Source: Gimesia aquarii
GTDB taxonomy: Bacteria; Planctomycetota; Planctomycetia; Planctomycetales; Planctomycetaceae
Assembly (NCBI RefSeq): GCF_007748175.1
Contig: NZ_CP037422.1
Location: 558,001-622,000 of the forward strand
Length of the DNA stretch: 64,000 nt
Direction of reading: 5' to 3'
This document shows positions 36,193 to 45,866 of the stretch, in pieces (the stretch's first letter is position 1; each line of letters begins with the position of its first letter). The notes beneath the pieces were generated by a model. It saw only the letters and a list, made by a program, of their open reading frames with translations, had not been told where the DNA came from and did not search any database. The translations under genes and the position numbers were made by a program.

Positions 36193-36223
36193 TTTTGGCA
36201 AACATCAGAATTTCGCCAAAAAT
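36193..36223. terminator. Stem-loop after the TolC-like gene
   Basis: TTTTTGGC (36193-36200) pairs with GCCAAAAA (36216-36223), 15-base loop. It lies 12 bases after the stop codon but no T tract follows on the plus strand. Confidence 0.4.
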
Positions 36224-36379
36224 AGTGAATCTGCGTTACTTGTCTCTCTTTCAGGATTGAGATAACTTAAGATATAATAATCTAGTTGAGCCAGAAGATC
36301 TTCCCAGATTCTGGTCTGTGGTAATTAGCATCTCAAAGGAGATGTTCTTTTTTTCATAGAGACTATAATTAAGCAAGTG

Positions 36380-36433
36380 TGTTTTGCTGGGAGTTCTCAT
36401 TTCCTGTTGAGCAAAACATAAAACCCTTTTTTT
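36380..36433 (+). promoter_or_regulatory. infC: infC leader hairpin and T tract, possible attenuator
   Basis: TGTTTTGCT (36380-36388) pairs perfectly with AGCAAAACA (36410-36418) around a 21-base loop. After eight bases (TAAAACCC) there are seven T (36427-36433), then the ribosome binding site AAGGAGA (36441-36447). The gap before the T tract is atypical of a strict terminator, but the layout fits a leader that controls infC. Confidence 0.5.
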
Positions 36434-36455
36434 ACATAACAAGGAGAAATAAGCA

Positions 36456-36962
36456 ATCGAAACAACGCAGAGACTTAATGACCAGATACGGATTAGTCCG
36501 GTGAGGGTCGTTGATCAAGACGGGGAACAATTAGGAGTGATTCCCACAGCAGATGCTTTAAAGTTGGCGATGGATGCAAATCTCGATCTGGTTGAAGTCG
36601 CCTCTGATGCAAAACCCCCAGTCTGTCGAATTATGGACTATGGGAAGCTGAAGTATGAGCGTAAAAAAAAGACTAGCAAAAACACGAAACAACATCATGT
36701 ACAACTCAAAGAAATTCGGATGCGTCCCAAAATTGGAAAGCATGACATCGAATTTAAGCTGAAGAGTGCCCGAAAATTTCTGGAACAGAAGGACAAGGTC
36801 AAGTTTAATATCATGTTTCGTGGTCGCGAAAATGCACATCACGAACTAGGGCGAACGATCTTAGGGGAAATTCAGGAGCAACTTTCTGATTTGTCTAAAG
36901 TCGAACAATCTCCCGCGATGGCCAGCGGAAGAAATATGATCATGGTCCTTGCTCCCAAATAA
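36456..36962 (+). CDS. infC: Translation initiation factor IF-3 (non-AUG start)
   Basis: IF-3 binds the 30S subunit and discriminates start codons and initiator tRNA. The 168-residue frame opens just after an in-frame TAA at 36450-36452. The first codon with a binding site is ATC at 36456 (AAGGAGA at 36441-36447). It reads [27 protein letters not shown], aligned with the usual IF-3 N-terminus RINEQIRVPEVRLI. A GTG at 36501 would remove the conserved RLNDQIR segment, so ATC is preferred. The IF-3 C-terminal domain has [47 protein letters not shown] starts in infC are a known autoregulation device. No rpmI or rplT follows. Confidence 0.95.
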   Translation: METTQRLNDQIRISPVRVVDQDGEQLGVIPTADALKLAMDANLDLVEVASDAKPPVCRIMDYGKLKYERKKKTSKNTKQHHVQLKEIRMRPKIGKHDIEFKLKSARKFLEQKDKVKFNIMFRGRENAHHELGRTILGEIQEQLSDLSKVEQSPAMASGRNMIMVLAPK

Positions 36963-37048
36963 TCGATACCTGTGTAACAGCGATTCGAAAACCAGGGGCC
37001 AGTTGCAAAAAATAAATATGGATGGGCAGTACTCTCTGTATGCGCTAT

Positions 37049-37070
37049 TAACCGGGTTCGGTTATTTTTT
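37049..37070 (+). terminator. Terminator of infC
   Basis: TAACCG (37049-37054), loop GGTT, CGGTTA (37059-37064), then six T (37065-37070). It lies 87 bases after the infC stop. Confidence 0.82.
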
Positions 37071-37090
37071 AGGTCAACAAAACAGGTTGG

Positions 37091-37130
37091 AGCTGCCAGA
37101 CAGCTTAAACTATTATTGGCAGCTTTTCTT
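37091..37130 (+). terminator. Second hairpin terminator before the convergent oxidoreductase gene
   Basis: AGCTGCCA (37091-37098) pairs with TGGCAGCT (37117-37124), followed by TTTTCTT. It backs up the infC terminator and overlaps the stop of the leftward gene. Confidence 0.65.
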
Positions 37131-38121
37131 ATAAATTGACCCAACTTCCAAGGCGATTGCTTTCTACAACTGCTTCGATGACTTTCATATTGGAAACAGC
37201 ATCTTCGAGTGGAGTCGGAATAGACGTGTTATTGAGGACTGCCTGGGAAAATAAGTCTCCCTGAATTGTGTATTGGTTGCAAACTTCCAATTCAATTTCA
37301 TTGATTTCAGTACCAGTTTGCAGCCAGACTTTACATGGTCGATCGATGGGGGCATTAAAGGGAATTTCTATTTCCACTCTTCCCTCTGTACCATGAATGT
37401 GTACGCGCTGGTAAGGGTTAAGTTGCGTAGAACATGTGAATGTCGAACTGCCATTAGGGAATTCCAAGGTTGCAGAAGTCAATCGATCTATGTTGAGTGT
37501 GGAGTCATATTCAGCAATTCCAAAGGCGCGGTTGGGTTCCTCATCAAAGATGAATCGCGAAAGGGAAATCGGATAGCAGCCAATATCCATCAAGCCCCCT
37601 CCACCAAGCTCAGATTGATTACGAATGTTTTGAGGGTCATCATTAAAGTAAGAGAAAAACGATTGAATGGTACGCAGCGTGCCAATTTTTCCTTCCTGCA
37701 CTATCTTTTGTACCAATTGCCACTGAGGGTGATGGCGGTACATAAAAGCTTCCATCACTTTCAATTCAGAATGTTTCTGGGCACAGTCAAGTAGTGTTTG
37801 ACCTTCTTCGGATGATAACCCGATCGGTTTTTCACAGAGTACATGTTTACCTGCCTGGATGGCCTTGATTGACCAGGGAACATGCATGTGATTGGGCAGG
37901 GGATTATAGATCACGTCAATGTCGGGATCTTCCAGGAGTTCTTCATAAGATCCATAAGCACGCGCAATCCCTAATTGAGAGGCGACTTGTTTTGCTTGCG
38001 CCAAATTTCGTGACGCAATTGCAGTTACTTCACTGAAGTTCCCTTTTTGCATTGCGGGAATGACTTGTAATGTGCCAATTTTTGCAGTGCTCAGAATACC
38101 CCAGCGGATTTTATCGCTCAT
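37129..38121 (-). CDS. Gfo/Idh/MocA family oxidoreductase
   Basis: NAD(P)-dependent sugar-type oxidoreductase of 330 residues without a signal peptide. The Rossmann segment starts IRWGILSTAKIG at residues 4-15; DVIYNPLPNHMHVPWSIKAIQAGKHVLCEKPIG near 70-103 carries the family motif EKP; AFMYRHHPQWQLVQKIVQEG and GGGGLMDIGCYPIS follow, the latter with the conserved aromatic/histidine-rich catalytic region. It resembles the family of glucose-fructose/xylose dehydrogenases; substrate unknown. It is single, convergent with infC. Confidence 0.94.
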   Translation of the reverse strand: MSDKIRWGILSTAKIGTLQVIPAMQKGNFSEVTAIASRNLAQAKQVASQLGIARAYGSYEELLEDPDIDVIYNPLPNHMHVPWSIKAIQAGKHVLCEKPIGLSSEEGQTLLDCAQKHSELKVMEAFMYRHHPQWQLVQKIVQEGKIGTLRTIQSFFSYFNDDPQNIRNQSELGGGGLMDIGCYPISLSRFIFDEEPNRAFGIAEYDSTLNIDRLTSATLEFPNGSSTFTCSTQLNPYQRVHIHGTEGRVEIEIPFNAPIDRPCKVWLQTGTEINEIELEVCNQYTIQGDLFSQAVLNNTSIPTPLEDAVSNMKVIEAVVESNRLGSWVNL

Positions 38122-39130
38122 GTGATGCCTGTAATGATTGATTGACGTTTGAAGAAAGAAAGAGAAATTTCAGAATCAGCCCGGTGATTAGGTTGGTAGT
38201 AGGGTATAAGTAGCTATTTCGTTTAGCAAGGCTCTCATGTCAGATTGCTTTTCACGATCCTGTGAGTGAATGATAATCCATGCCTATCGTCGGTGCAGGA
38301 TGAAAGCTTCTTCGATTCCTTGAAACATATTTTGCGATAGTTGAGGTGGGGTGATATTGCCTGAAGGTTCAATATGATTTAGCTCTTAACTTTGGGAGGA
38401 ATTAGTTTTCACTTTTTTCTCTTGCCACTTTTCTATGGAACCACTTTCATCAATAATTTTGCCGGCGTAGGCATCACCAGAACAAATTACAGGACTGAAT
38501 GTATTAAGACTATGGGGCTACAGAGGGGGCAAAGTAATATTCCCAGAAACTGTGACAAAATTGAGGTCACTCAGCTCATTCACATATATTGAATTTGGGA
38601 ATGCTTGACTCGAACATGGCAGTAATCAAGTCATTTCCAGTGCTTTCGATATTACTCTGTTAGTGGCTGCCGGGATTCATGTGCGTCAATTTGTGATTAA
38701 TAATAATGATAAAGCAGCTTATTATTAAAATAGAGTGTCATATATGTGTTGGTGAAATTGTGTTCAATTAAAATCTTGTTTTGACATAAAGCTATGTGAA
38801 AAATTTTGGAGTTGGGTAGGCATGATTCCGGCGTGGAGGTCTTTGCTTGGCGTTCTCTTGACTGCTTAAGCGGCAAAGTTTTTCAAACTGTCCCCATATT
38901 TGAGAATTTCTGATCCACGATCTCCCGAGTCCAAGAATCTTATGGTTATTACTCTGAGAATGCATTGCTTAGTTTTCTTCATACATCTATCCTTCCTACT
39001 GAATTAGGGGTTTCTTCCCTATCACAATGTGAAAAGTCCGCTTTGACCGTCGATAGCCATTTTAATTCCAGAGGTTCTATCTACTTTTGGGTCATGGTTT
39101 TGCTCGAAAGGTCTCATCAGGTATCTCAAA
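38122..39130. other. Long intergenic region upstream of the respiratory operon
   Basis: About 1 kb separating the leftward oxidoreductase gene from actA. I see no coding frame with a plausible start or composition. It contains a TTGACA-like box near 38783 without a clear -10 at the right distance. Probably holds the promoter(s) and a long leader of the ACIII/oxidase operon. Confidence 0.5.
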
Positions 39131-39814
39131 ATGGATCGTTTTCTATTTCCGAAATGGGCAAATACAATTGTGCCGGTACTAGGTGCGCTCGGTGCAGTTG
39201 GTGTTTTGTATGTCATTGGAATGGTAGCCTTTGGGGCCAGCCCTGAAACTACTGACGTGGGTTATCAGCCTGAACAGCCTCTGCCTTTTAGTCATGCCTT
39301 GCATGCGGGTAAGCTGAAGCTGGATTGCCGCTATTGTCATAATACTGTTGAAGTTGCTGGGCACGCCGCGATTCCGCCCACTTCTACTTGCTTGAACTGT
39401 CATAGTGGCGCTGATGCTAATGGAGTCGTCAATACTGTTGCCGTTCATGCAACAAGTGCAAAGCTTGCACCAGTTCGCGAAAGTCAAGCGACAGGTAAGT
39501 CGATACAGTGGCGACGTGTTCATGATTTACCCGATTATGTTTATTTTAATCATAGTGCTCATGTGCGTCGTGGTGTGAGTTGTGTTGCCTGTCATGGGCG
39601 AGTCGACAAGATGGAAAAGGTGACTCAGGTGGAGCCGCTGAGTATGGGCTGGTGTTTGAAGTGTCATCGGAATCCTGAGCCTAACCTTCGTCCACCAGAG
39701 TTTGTGACTAAACTCGATTGGGCACCTGATGGTGATCCGCATGAGGTGGGTGAAAAGGTTCGTGAGGAGTTGAATTTGAATCCTTCTACTAATTGTTCTA
39801 CGTGTCACCGCTAA
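39131..39814 (+). CDS. actA: Alternative complex III subunit ActA, pentaheme cytochrome c
   Basis: A 227-residue membrane-anchored cytochrome. Residues about 11-33 are the N-terminal helix ([21 protein letters not shown]). Five CXXCH motifs occur at residues 66-70 (CRYCH), 87-91 (CLNCH), 151-155 (CVACH), 175-179 (CLKCH) and 222-226 (CSTCH). This matches ActA, the multiheme subunit that passes electrons from the Fe-S subunit of ACIII outward. It is the first gene of a block running to 53.6 kb. The stop at 39812-39814 is 11 bases before the GTG start of actB. Confidence 0.95.
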   Translation: MDRFLFPKWANTIVPVLGALGAVGVLYVIGMVAFGASPETTDVGYQPEQPLPFSHALHAGKLKLDCRYCHNTVEVAGHAAIPPTSTCLNCHSGADANGVVNTVAVHATSAKLAPVRESQATGKSIQWRRVHDLPDYVYFNHSAHVRRGVSCVACHGRVDKMEKVTQVEPLSMGWCLKCHRNPEPNLRPPEFVTKLDWAPDGDPHEVGEKVREELNLNPSTNCSTCHR

Positions 39815-39825
39815 GGGGTTCGGTT

Positions 39826-42800
39826 GTGGATAAGAAGTATTGGCGAAGTTTGAATGAATTGCATTCCACGCCGGAGTTTCAAGAGATTTTAGATCGAGAG
39901 TTTCCAGTTGCAGCTTCCGAGTATCCTGAAGGGGTTTCGCGTCGTCGCTGGTTGCAGATTATGGGTGCTTCTGTGGCTCTGGCTGGGGTCTCAGGTTGTC
40001 GCTGGGAAGATGAAAAGATATCTCCTAGTGTATCACGCCCTGAAGGTCTGATTCCTGGGATGCCGCAGAAATATGCGACGTTTATGGAGTTGGGGGGGCT
40101 GGCTGAAAGTCTGCTGGTGACTTGTTATGATGGTCGGCCGATCAAGGTGGAAGGGAATCCCGATTCACCACAAAGTAAAGGGGCTTCCTCTGTTTTTGCA
40201 CAGTCCGAAACGTTGTCGCTATATGATCCTGATCGGGCTGTAGGGGTTGTGGAGCGGAGAGATGGTGGGCGATACGCTCGTGATTGGCAGGCGTTTTTTG
40301 AGTATTCCGATTCTGTCTTGGGTCAGGCAAAAAAAGATGGTGGTGCCAAGGTTTGTGTCTTGGCTGATGTAAGTTCTTCGGCTGCCAGGAAAGGTTTGCA
40401 GGAAAAGTTTGCTACGCTGTTTCCAAAGTCTCAGTGGTATGATTATACCGCTTGTTCTCGCGACAATGTCTACGCTGGTTCAAAGCTTGCGTTCGGAGAA
40501 GTGATTCGGCCACATTTCGATTTGAGTAAAGCAAACATTGTGGTTTGTCTGGATGAGGACTTGCTGTCTGAGCATCCGGCAGCGTTGCTGCATACACGTG
40601 ATTGGGCTGCCCGCCGCGATCCTGCAGCAGGCGAAATGAATCGTTTGTATGCTGTCGAAAGTCGATTCACAACTACCGGACTCGCAGCTGACCATCGACT
40701 GCCAACACGTTCTGTCGATCTTGGTTTCTTTCTCACAAAGCTTGAGAACCAGGTTCAAGGTTTGTTGTCAGGCAAGAAATCGGAAGCCGCCGGTGATAGT
40801 TATGCAGAAAAAGTCCTCGCAGCTATGGCTGAGGATTTGGTTGCCAATCAGGGAATGAGTCTGGTTGCGATTGGAGCAGGTCAGCCTGCTGAACTGCATG
40901 CCCAGGTTCACGCATTGAATGAGCGGTTGGGTAATGTTGGTAAAACGATTCGCTATACCAAAGAGCCCTTGGCGAGAGACATTTCTTCTGTTGATGCATT
41001 GGCAAAATTGACTGCAGAAATGCAGTCTGGAGCCGTCGATACGTTAGTGATTATTGGTGGGAATCCTGCTTATAACGCTCCCGGTGATATCGACTTTGTG
41101 ACTGCATTGACTAAAGTTCCCAATTCTATTCATCTGGGTGAATATGAGGACGAGACCTCTCTGTTATGTAAGTGGCACCTCCCGAAAACGCATCCCTTTG
41201 AGCAATGGGGTGATGCTCGTTCTTATGACGGGACACTATGTGTTGCACAACCTCTGATTGAGCCACTGCATGATGGCAAGTCAGAAGTTGAACTACTGGC
41301 AATGTTATGCGGCGAAAAACATCCGAGTACTCTGGAATTGATTAAAGAAGCTGTGAAGGGTTCATTAGATCCGATGGCCGTGAACGCTTCCTGGCGTCGT
41401 CTGGTACATGATGGTGTTTTAAAGGGGAGTACACTGGATGCTGTATCGCCCAAAGCAAAGACACTACCGCCAGCGAAAACTGCTGAGGCAGCTACCGAAG
41501 AGTTTGAGTTGGTATTTTATCCCAGCCCACAAGTTTATGACGGCCGATTTGCAAACAGTGGTTGGTTGCAGGAAACTCCCGACAACCTTACAAAAGTCAC
41601 TTGGGATAATGCTGCGATTATTGCCCCCAGTACGGCCAAGAGTCTGGGAGTGGAATTTGGTTCTGTCGTAAAGCTGATTTTGGATGGGAAATCGCTCGAA
41701 CTGCCAGCCTATGTACTTCCAGGGCAGGCTCCGAATTCGATTGCAGTGGCCTTGGGGTATGGTCGAACAGCAGCCGGTCTCGTCGGTGGTGATGTTGCTC
41801 GGGATGTTGCACCGGTTGGGGAAAATATTGCAGCGCTCCAGTCAAAGGGGAAAACAGATTTTGCTACCGGACTGAAGGTTGAAAAAACGAATAAGCAATA
41901 CGAACTCGCGATTACTCAAGATCATCATAGTATCGACACTGTTGGTGTGGGCGAAATTCAAGGTCGGGTTGGCCAGCTTGTTCGTGAAGGCGACGTCAGT
42001 GAGTACAAAAAGGATCCCAGTTTTGCCAAAGGGCGAACACACCATCCTGAACTGAAATCCTTATGGGAAGAGCTTTCCTATGAGGGGCAAGCTTGGGGAA
42101 TGTCTGTCGATTTAACAAAATGTGTTGGCTGTAATGCCTGTATGGTTGCCTGTCAGGCAGAAAATAATGTTCCTGTTGTGGGGCGCGAACAGGTGATCAA
42201 TAGTCGTGAGATGCATTGGTTGCGTGTAGATCGTTACTTTACCGGTGATGATGTTGATAATCCTGGTGTTTCGATTCAACCCATGTTTTGCCAGCAATGT
42301 GAATTGGCTCCTTGTGAGCAGGTTTGCCCGGTTGCTGCGACTGTGCATACAGACGAAGGGTTAAATGACATGGTGTATAATCGCTGTGTAGGAACCCGTT
42401 ATTGTGCGAATAACTGCCCTTACAAGGTACGAAGGTTTAATTACTTTAACTACAACAAGGTCTACGAGGATCCTAATCGAAAATTACAGGCATTGGTTCT
42501 CAATCCTGAAGTGACTGTGCGTCATCGTGGAGTCATGGAAAAATGTACTTATTGTGTGCAGCGTATTAAGGCTGTCCAGATTGAAGCCAAAAATGAGCAG
42601 CGTCCCATTGAAGATGGTGAAATTGTCACTGCCTGCCAACAGGCATGTCCCGCAAAAGCCATTGAATTCGGTGACTTGAATAATGAGAAATCACTTGTTG
42701 CTAAAGCACATGCAAATCCTAGATCCTATGCGGTTCTCTCTGAGTTGAATATCAAACCGAGAACCGCTTACTTGGCCCGTATATTAAATCCGCATCCTTC

Positions 42801-42885
42801 TTTGGCAAAACCATCGACAGAGGGGCATGGGTATGGAGAGCAACACGCTGATGCTGATCACCAAGAAAAAACGGAAAAGCATTAG
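39826..42885 (+). CDS. actB: Alternative complex III subunit ActB, molybdopterin-like/Fe-S fusion protein
   Basis: A 1019-residue exported subunit from GTG 39826, chosen because AAGGGG (39813-39818) is 7 bases upstream. A twin-arginine signal is visible: SRRRWLQIMGASVALAG. The central part resembles the molybdopterin oxidoreductase fold without evident Mo ligands, as in known ActB. The C-terminal 250 residues form a four-cluster ferredoxin: CVGCNACMVACQAENNVPVVG, FCQQCELAPCEQVCPVAAT, CVGTRYCANNCPYKVRRFNYF, CTYCVQRI and CQQACPAKAIEFGD. This subunit carries electrons to the ActA hemes. Confidence 0.95.
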   Translation: MDKKYWRSLNELHSTPEFQEILDREFPVAASEYPEGVSRRRWLQIMGASVALAGVSGCRWEDEKISPSVSRPEGLIPGMPQKYATFMELGGLAESLLVTCYDGRPIKVEGNPDSPQSKGASSVFAQSETLSLYDPDRAVGVVERRDGGRYARDWQAFFEYSDSVLGQAKKDGGAKVCVLADVSSSAARKGLQEKFATLFPKSQWYDYTACSRDNVYAGSKLAFGEVIRPHFDLSKANIVVCLDEDLLSEHPAALLHTRDWAARRDPAAGEMNRLYAVESRFTTTGLAADHRLPTRSVDLGFFLTKLENQVQGLLSGKKSEAAGDSYAEKVLAAMAEDLVANQGMSLVAIGAGQPAELHAQVHALNERLGNVGKTIRYTKEPLARDISSVDALAKLTAEMQSGAVDTLVIIGGNPAYNAPGDIDFVTALTKVPNSIHLGEYEDETSLLCKWHLPKTHPFEQWGDARSYDGTLCVAQPLIEPLHDGKSEVELLAMLCGEKHPSTLELIKEAVKGSLDPMAVNASWRRLVHDGVLKGSTLDAVSPKAKTLPPAKTAEAATEEFELVFYPSPQVYDGRFANSGWLQETPDNLTKVTWDNAAIIAPSTAKSLGVEFGSVVKLILDGKSLELPAYVLPGQAPNSIAVALGYGRTAAGLVGGDVARDVAPVGENIAALQSKGKTDFATGLKVEKTNKQYELAITQDHHSIDTVGVGEIQGRVGQLVREGDVSEYKKDPSFAKGRTHHPELKSLWEELSYEGQAWGMSVDLTKCVGCNACMVACQAENNVPVVGREQVINSREMHWLRVDRYFTGDDVDNPGVSIQPMFCQQCELAPCEQVCPVAATVHTDEGLNDMVYNRCVGTRYCANNCPYKVRRFNYFNYNKVYEDPNRKLQALVLNPEVTVRHRGVMEKCTYCVQRIKAVQIEAKNEQRPIEDGEIVTACQQACPAKAIEFGDLNNEKSLVAKAHANPRSYAVLSELNIKPRTAYLARILNPHPSLAKPSTEGHGYGEQHADADHQEKTEKH

Positions 42886-42960
42886 TAATTAAGAAATAGA
42901 GATGAGTTTAACGGTTAGATTTACCAATCCTTAGAATTATAAGTAAAGATATCAAAAGCC

Positions 42961-44355
42961 ATGGCTTCAGTAACAGCAGAGCCAATTGACACAACAATCG
43001 AAGTTCCCGGTAAGCGAACACCGCTTGTGACCGGCGCCCACAATTATGGCACAGTGACCGACGCCGTCTGTAGACTGGCTGAATGCAAAACGCCCTTGGC
43101 TTGGTATGTGGCGTTGGGTATTTCGGCTTCCCTGATGGGAATGCTGTTTGGTCTGGTGGGGTACTTGATCATCACAGGTGTCGGTGTCTGGGGTAACCGC
43201 AGTCCTGTCTTCTGGGGCTGGCCGATTGTGAATTTCGTGTTCTGGGTCGGAATTGGCCATGCTGGTACTTTGATTTCGGCTATTTTATTTTTGTTCCGTC
43301 AAGACTGGCGGACTGGAATCAACCGTGCTGCAGAAGCAATGACAATTTTTGCCGTCATTTGTGCAGGCTTGTTTCCTGGGATTCACATTGGTCGGGTTTG
43401 GCTGGCGTATTGGTTATTCCCAATTCCCAACCAGATGGCAATGTGGCCTAACTTTCGTAGTCCTTTGTTATGGGATGTGTTTGCTGTTTCAACTTATGCA
43501 ACAGTTTCCCTTTTGTTCTGGTATATGGGCATGATTCCTGACTTGGCATCGTTGCGAGATCGGGCAAAAGGAAAAATTCAACAATTTGCCTATGGTTTGT
43601 TTTCGCTGGGATGGAATGGCTCTTCCAGGCATTGGCATCGTTACGAACGAGCTTACCTTCTACTAGCCGCTTTGGCGACACCACTGGTGTTAAGTGTGCA
43701 TACCATCGTTAGTTTTGACTTTGCTGTTTCTCAGTTACCAGGTTGGCATACAACAATTTTCCCTCCTTACTTTGTGGCAGGTGCGGTCTTTAGTGGGTTT
43801 GCGATGGTGTTGACTTTAATGATTCCCGTCAGATCGATTTGCGGAATCAAGGATTTACTCACTGATCGTCACCTCGAAAACATGACTAAAGTGATTATCG
43901 CCACAGGTTCGATGGTGGGATATGCCTATGCGATGGAATTTTTCATTGCCTGGTATGGTGGTAACCGTTATGAAACCTTTGCTTTCATTAACCGGGCTTT
44001 TGGTCCCTATGCCTGGGCCTATTGGATTATGGTGACTTGCAACGTCATCAGCCCTCAGTTGTTCTGGATTAAAAAAATCCGCACCACCCCCTGGATGATT
44101 TTTGTGGTTTGTATTTTTGTGAATATTGGTATGTGGTTTGAGCGTTTTGTAATTACGGTCACATCCCTAAGTCGTGACTTTCTGCCCTCCAGTTGGGGAT
44201 ATTTCAAACCCACCATTGTTGATGTTTTAATGTTAATTGGTAGTTTCGGTTTGTTTATGACATTGTTTCTGCTCTTCTGTAAATTTTTGCCTATGGTTGC
44301 AATGGCAGAAGTCAAAAGTGTAATGCCGCGTCCTCATGGCAAAGGTGATCATTGA
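42961..44355 (+). CDS. actC: Alternative complex III subunit ActC (NrfD-like)
   Basis: A 464-residue NrfD/PsrC-type membrane protein with about ten transmembrane segments, the main quinol-interacting subunit of ACIII. The start [23 protein letters not shown] and the helices [69 protein letters not shown] and [18 protein letters not shown] carry typical NrfD features, including the buried His/Asp/Glu set. It is encoded 75 bases after actB. A charged C-terminal tail RPHGKGDH ends it. Confidence 0.95.
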   Translation: MASVTAEPIDTTIEVPGKRTPLVTGAHNYGTVTDAVCRLAECKTPLAWYVALGISASLMGMLFGLVGYLIITGVGVWGNRSPVFWGWPIVNFVFWVGIGHAGTLISAILFLFRQDWRTGINRAAEAMTIFAVICAGLFPGIHIGRVWLAYWLFPIPNQMAMWPNFRSPLLWDVFAVSTYATVSLLFWYMGMIPDLASLRDRAKGKIQQFAYGLFSLGWNGSSRHWHRYERAYLLLAALATPLVLSVHTIVSFDFAVSQLPGWHTTIFPPYFVAGAVFSGFAMVLTLMIPVRSICGIKDLLTDRHLENMTKVIIATGSMVGYAYAMEFFIAWYGGNRYETFAFINRAFGPYAWAYWIMVTCNVISPQLFWIKKIRTTPWMIFVVCIFVNIGMWFERFVITVTSLSRDFLPSSWGYFKPTIVDVLMLIGSFGLFMTLFLLFCKFLPMVAMAEVKSVMPRPHGKGDH

Positions 44356-44419
44356 TCAGAACTCACACTAGCAGCATGTCAGTCAAATACGACTTAACTT
44401 ATTATTGAATTAAAAAATT

Positions 44420-45808
44420 ATGGCAACGACGATCGAACAATCAGAAGAAACAAAAGCAAAAGCAGAGCCTGAACTTCTTGGGTTACTTGCTGAGTTCGAT
44501 GATCCTGATGCATTGATCGAAGCATCAAAGAAAGTCCGTGATGCGGGCTATCGTAAGTGGGATACACACACTCCTTTTCCGATTCATGGAATTGATGAAG
44601 CGATGGGGATCAAGTGGACTATTCTACCTTGGATTGTTGCCGGCTGTGGGCTCACCGGTGGTACGATTGCCGTTGGCATGCAATATTGGATGAACGCTGT
44701 CGATTATCCTTTCCTAATCAGTGGTAAGCCCCTTTTTAGTATTCCCGCCAGTATTCCGATTACGTTCGAACTTTCTGTTTTGTTGGCTGCCTTTGGTGCG
44801 TTTTTGGGAATGCTGGGCTTGAATCAGTTGCCAAAGCTATACAATCCGATTTTTAAGTCAGAGGCGTTTCGTCGTGTGACAAATGACCGGTTCTTTGTCA
44901 GTATGGACGCAAAAGATGCAAAGTTTTCTGAGATCGATACGGGCGAGTTTTTGAACTCACTTAACCCGATTAATGTTGAAGAGTTTTGGTCTGATACCGA
45001 ATCTCCCAAATTACCTCGTAATCTCACATTGGGCTTGAGTCTGGTTGGCGTAGTGATGTTACTCTTGGCCGGTTTGGTGGCTTATGTACGTACAACAACA
45101 TCGCCAGATCCGCGGATTCATATTATCCAGGACATGGACTTCCAGCCCAGTCTGAAGGCTCAAAATACGACAAACCTCTTTCCCGATGGTCGGGAAATTC
45201 GTCCCAATCTCAAAGGAACTATTCCTCGTGGGCAATTCAAAGACGACAATATTCCTTTCTATTATGGTTTGAAGTACCTTCCTGAAGATCAAGATGTGGT
45301 AACGATTGCATTACAGGAAGAGAAAAAAGCAGACGATAAAACGGCTACTGACAAGAAGGCACCAGCAGAAAAACCTGCCGCTCCTGCTGCAGTGGATCCT
45401 GTTGCAGCCAAGCTGGACAAGTTGCCTTGGGTGACAGAATTTCCGGTACCAGTTACAGAAAAACTGATGGCTCGTGGTAAAGAACGCTATCGAATTTACT
45501 GCTCTGCCTGTCATGGGCTCGGCGGTGAGGGTGATGGTCTGGTTACGCTTAGAGCCATGGAATTACTACAGGGAACCTGGGTGAAACCAGCCTCTTATCA
45601 TACAGAAAATGTACGAAAGCTTCCCATCGGGCGACTTTATCATACGATTACGAACGGTGTCCGCAAAATGCCTGCATATGGTTCACAAGTGACACCTGAG
45701 GACCGTTGGGCCATAGTTCTTTATTTGAAAGCGTTGCAGAAGAGTCATCAAATTGACGCAGATACGATTTCAGAAGCTGAAAAAAGAAAACTTCGAGACA
45801 TTAAGTAA
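44420..45808 (+). CDS. actDE: Fused ActD-ActE subunit of alternative complex III
   Basis: A 462-residue protein joining two subunits that are separate genes in other lineages. Residues about 18-190 are ActD (DUF3341): LLAEFDDPDALIEASKKVRDAGY, DTHTPFPIHGIDEAMG, two helices (WTILPWIVAGCGLTGGTIAVGM and ITFELSVLLAAFGAFLGML). Residues 200-225 are a third helix (LTLGLSLVGVVMLLLAGLVAYV). The rest is an ActE-like cytochrome with MQ-like MDFQPSLKAQ, NGVRKMPAYGSQVTPEDRWAIVLYLKALQ and the heme motif CSACH at 361-365, Met ligand probably in KMPAYG. The linker between is Lys/Ala/Pro-rich. Confidence 0.93.
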   Translation: MATTIEQSEETKAKAEPELLGLLAEFDDPDALIEASKKVRDAGYRKWDTHTPFPIHGIDEAMGIKWTILPWIVAGCGLTGGTIAVGMQYWMNAVDYPFLISGKPLFSIPASIPITFELSVLLAAFGAFLGMLGLNQLPKLYNPIFKSEAFRRVTNDRFFVSMDAKDAKFSEIDTGEFLNSLNPINVEEFWSDTESPKLPRNLTLGLSLVGVVMLLLAGLVAYVRTTTSPDPRIHIIQDMDFQPSLKAQNTTNLFPDGREIRPNLKGTIPRGQFKDDNIPFYYGLKYLPEDQDVVTIALQEEKKADDKTATDKKAPAEKPAAPAAVDPVAAKLDKLPWVTEFPVPVTEKLMARGKERYRIYCSACHGLGGEGDGLVTLRAMELLQGTWVKPASYHTENVRKLPIGRLYHTITNGVRKMPAYGSQVTPEDRWAIVLYLKALQKSHQIDADTISEAEKRKLRDIK

Positions 45809-45866
45809 TAAAGTAAACTCCACTGGCAACTTGTAGAATTTTAATCCGTGGTGAACAAGAAAAGTT

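Noticed and set aside
38392-38592. 66-codon frame in the 1-kb gap
   Set aside because: Starts at TTG without a binding site and has no motif or typical composition.
38965-39246. 93-codon frame overlapping actA start
   Set aside because: Overlaps the multiheme ActA N-terminus in another frame and lacks recognisable features.
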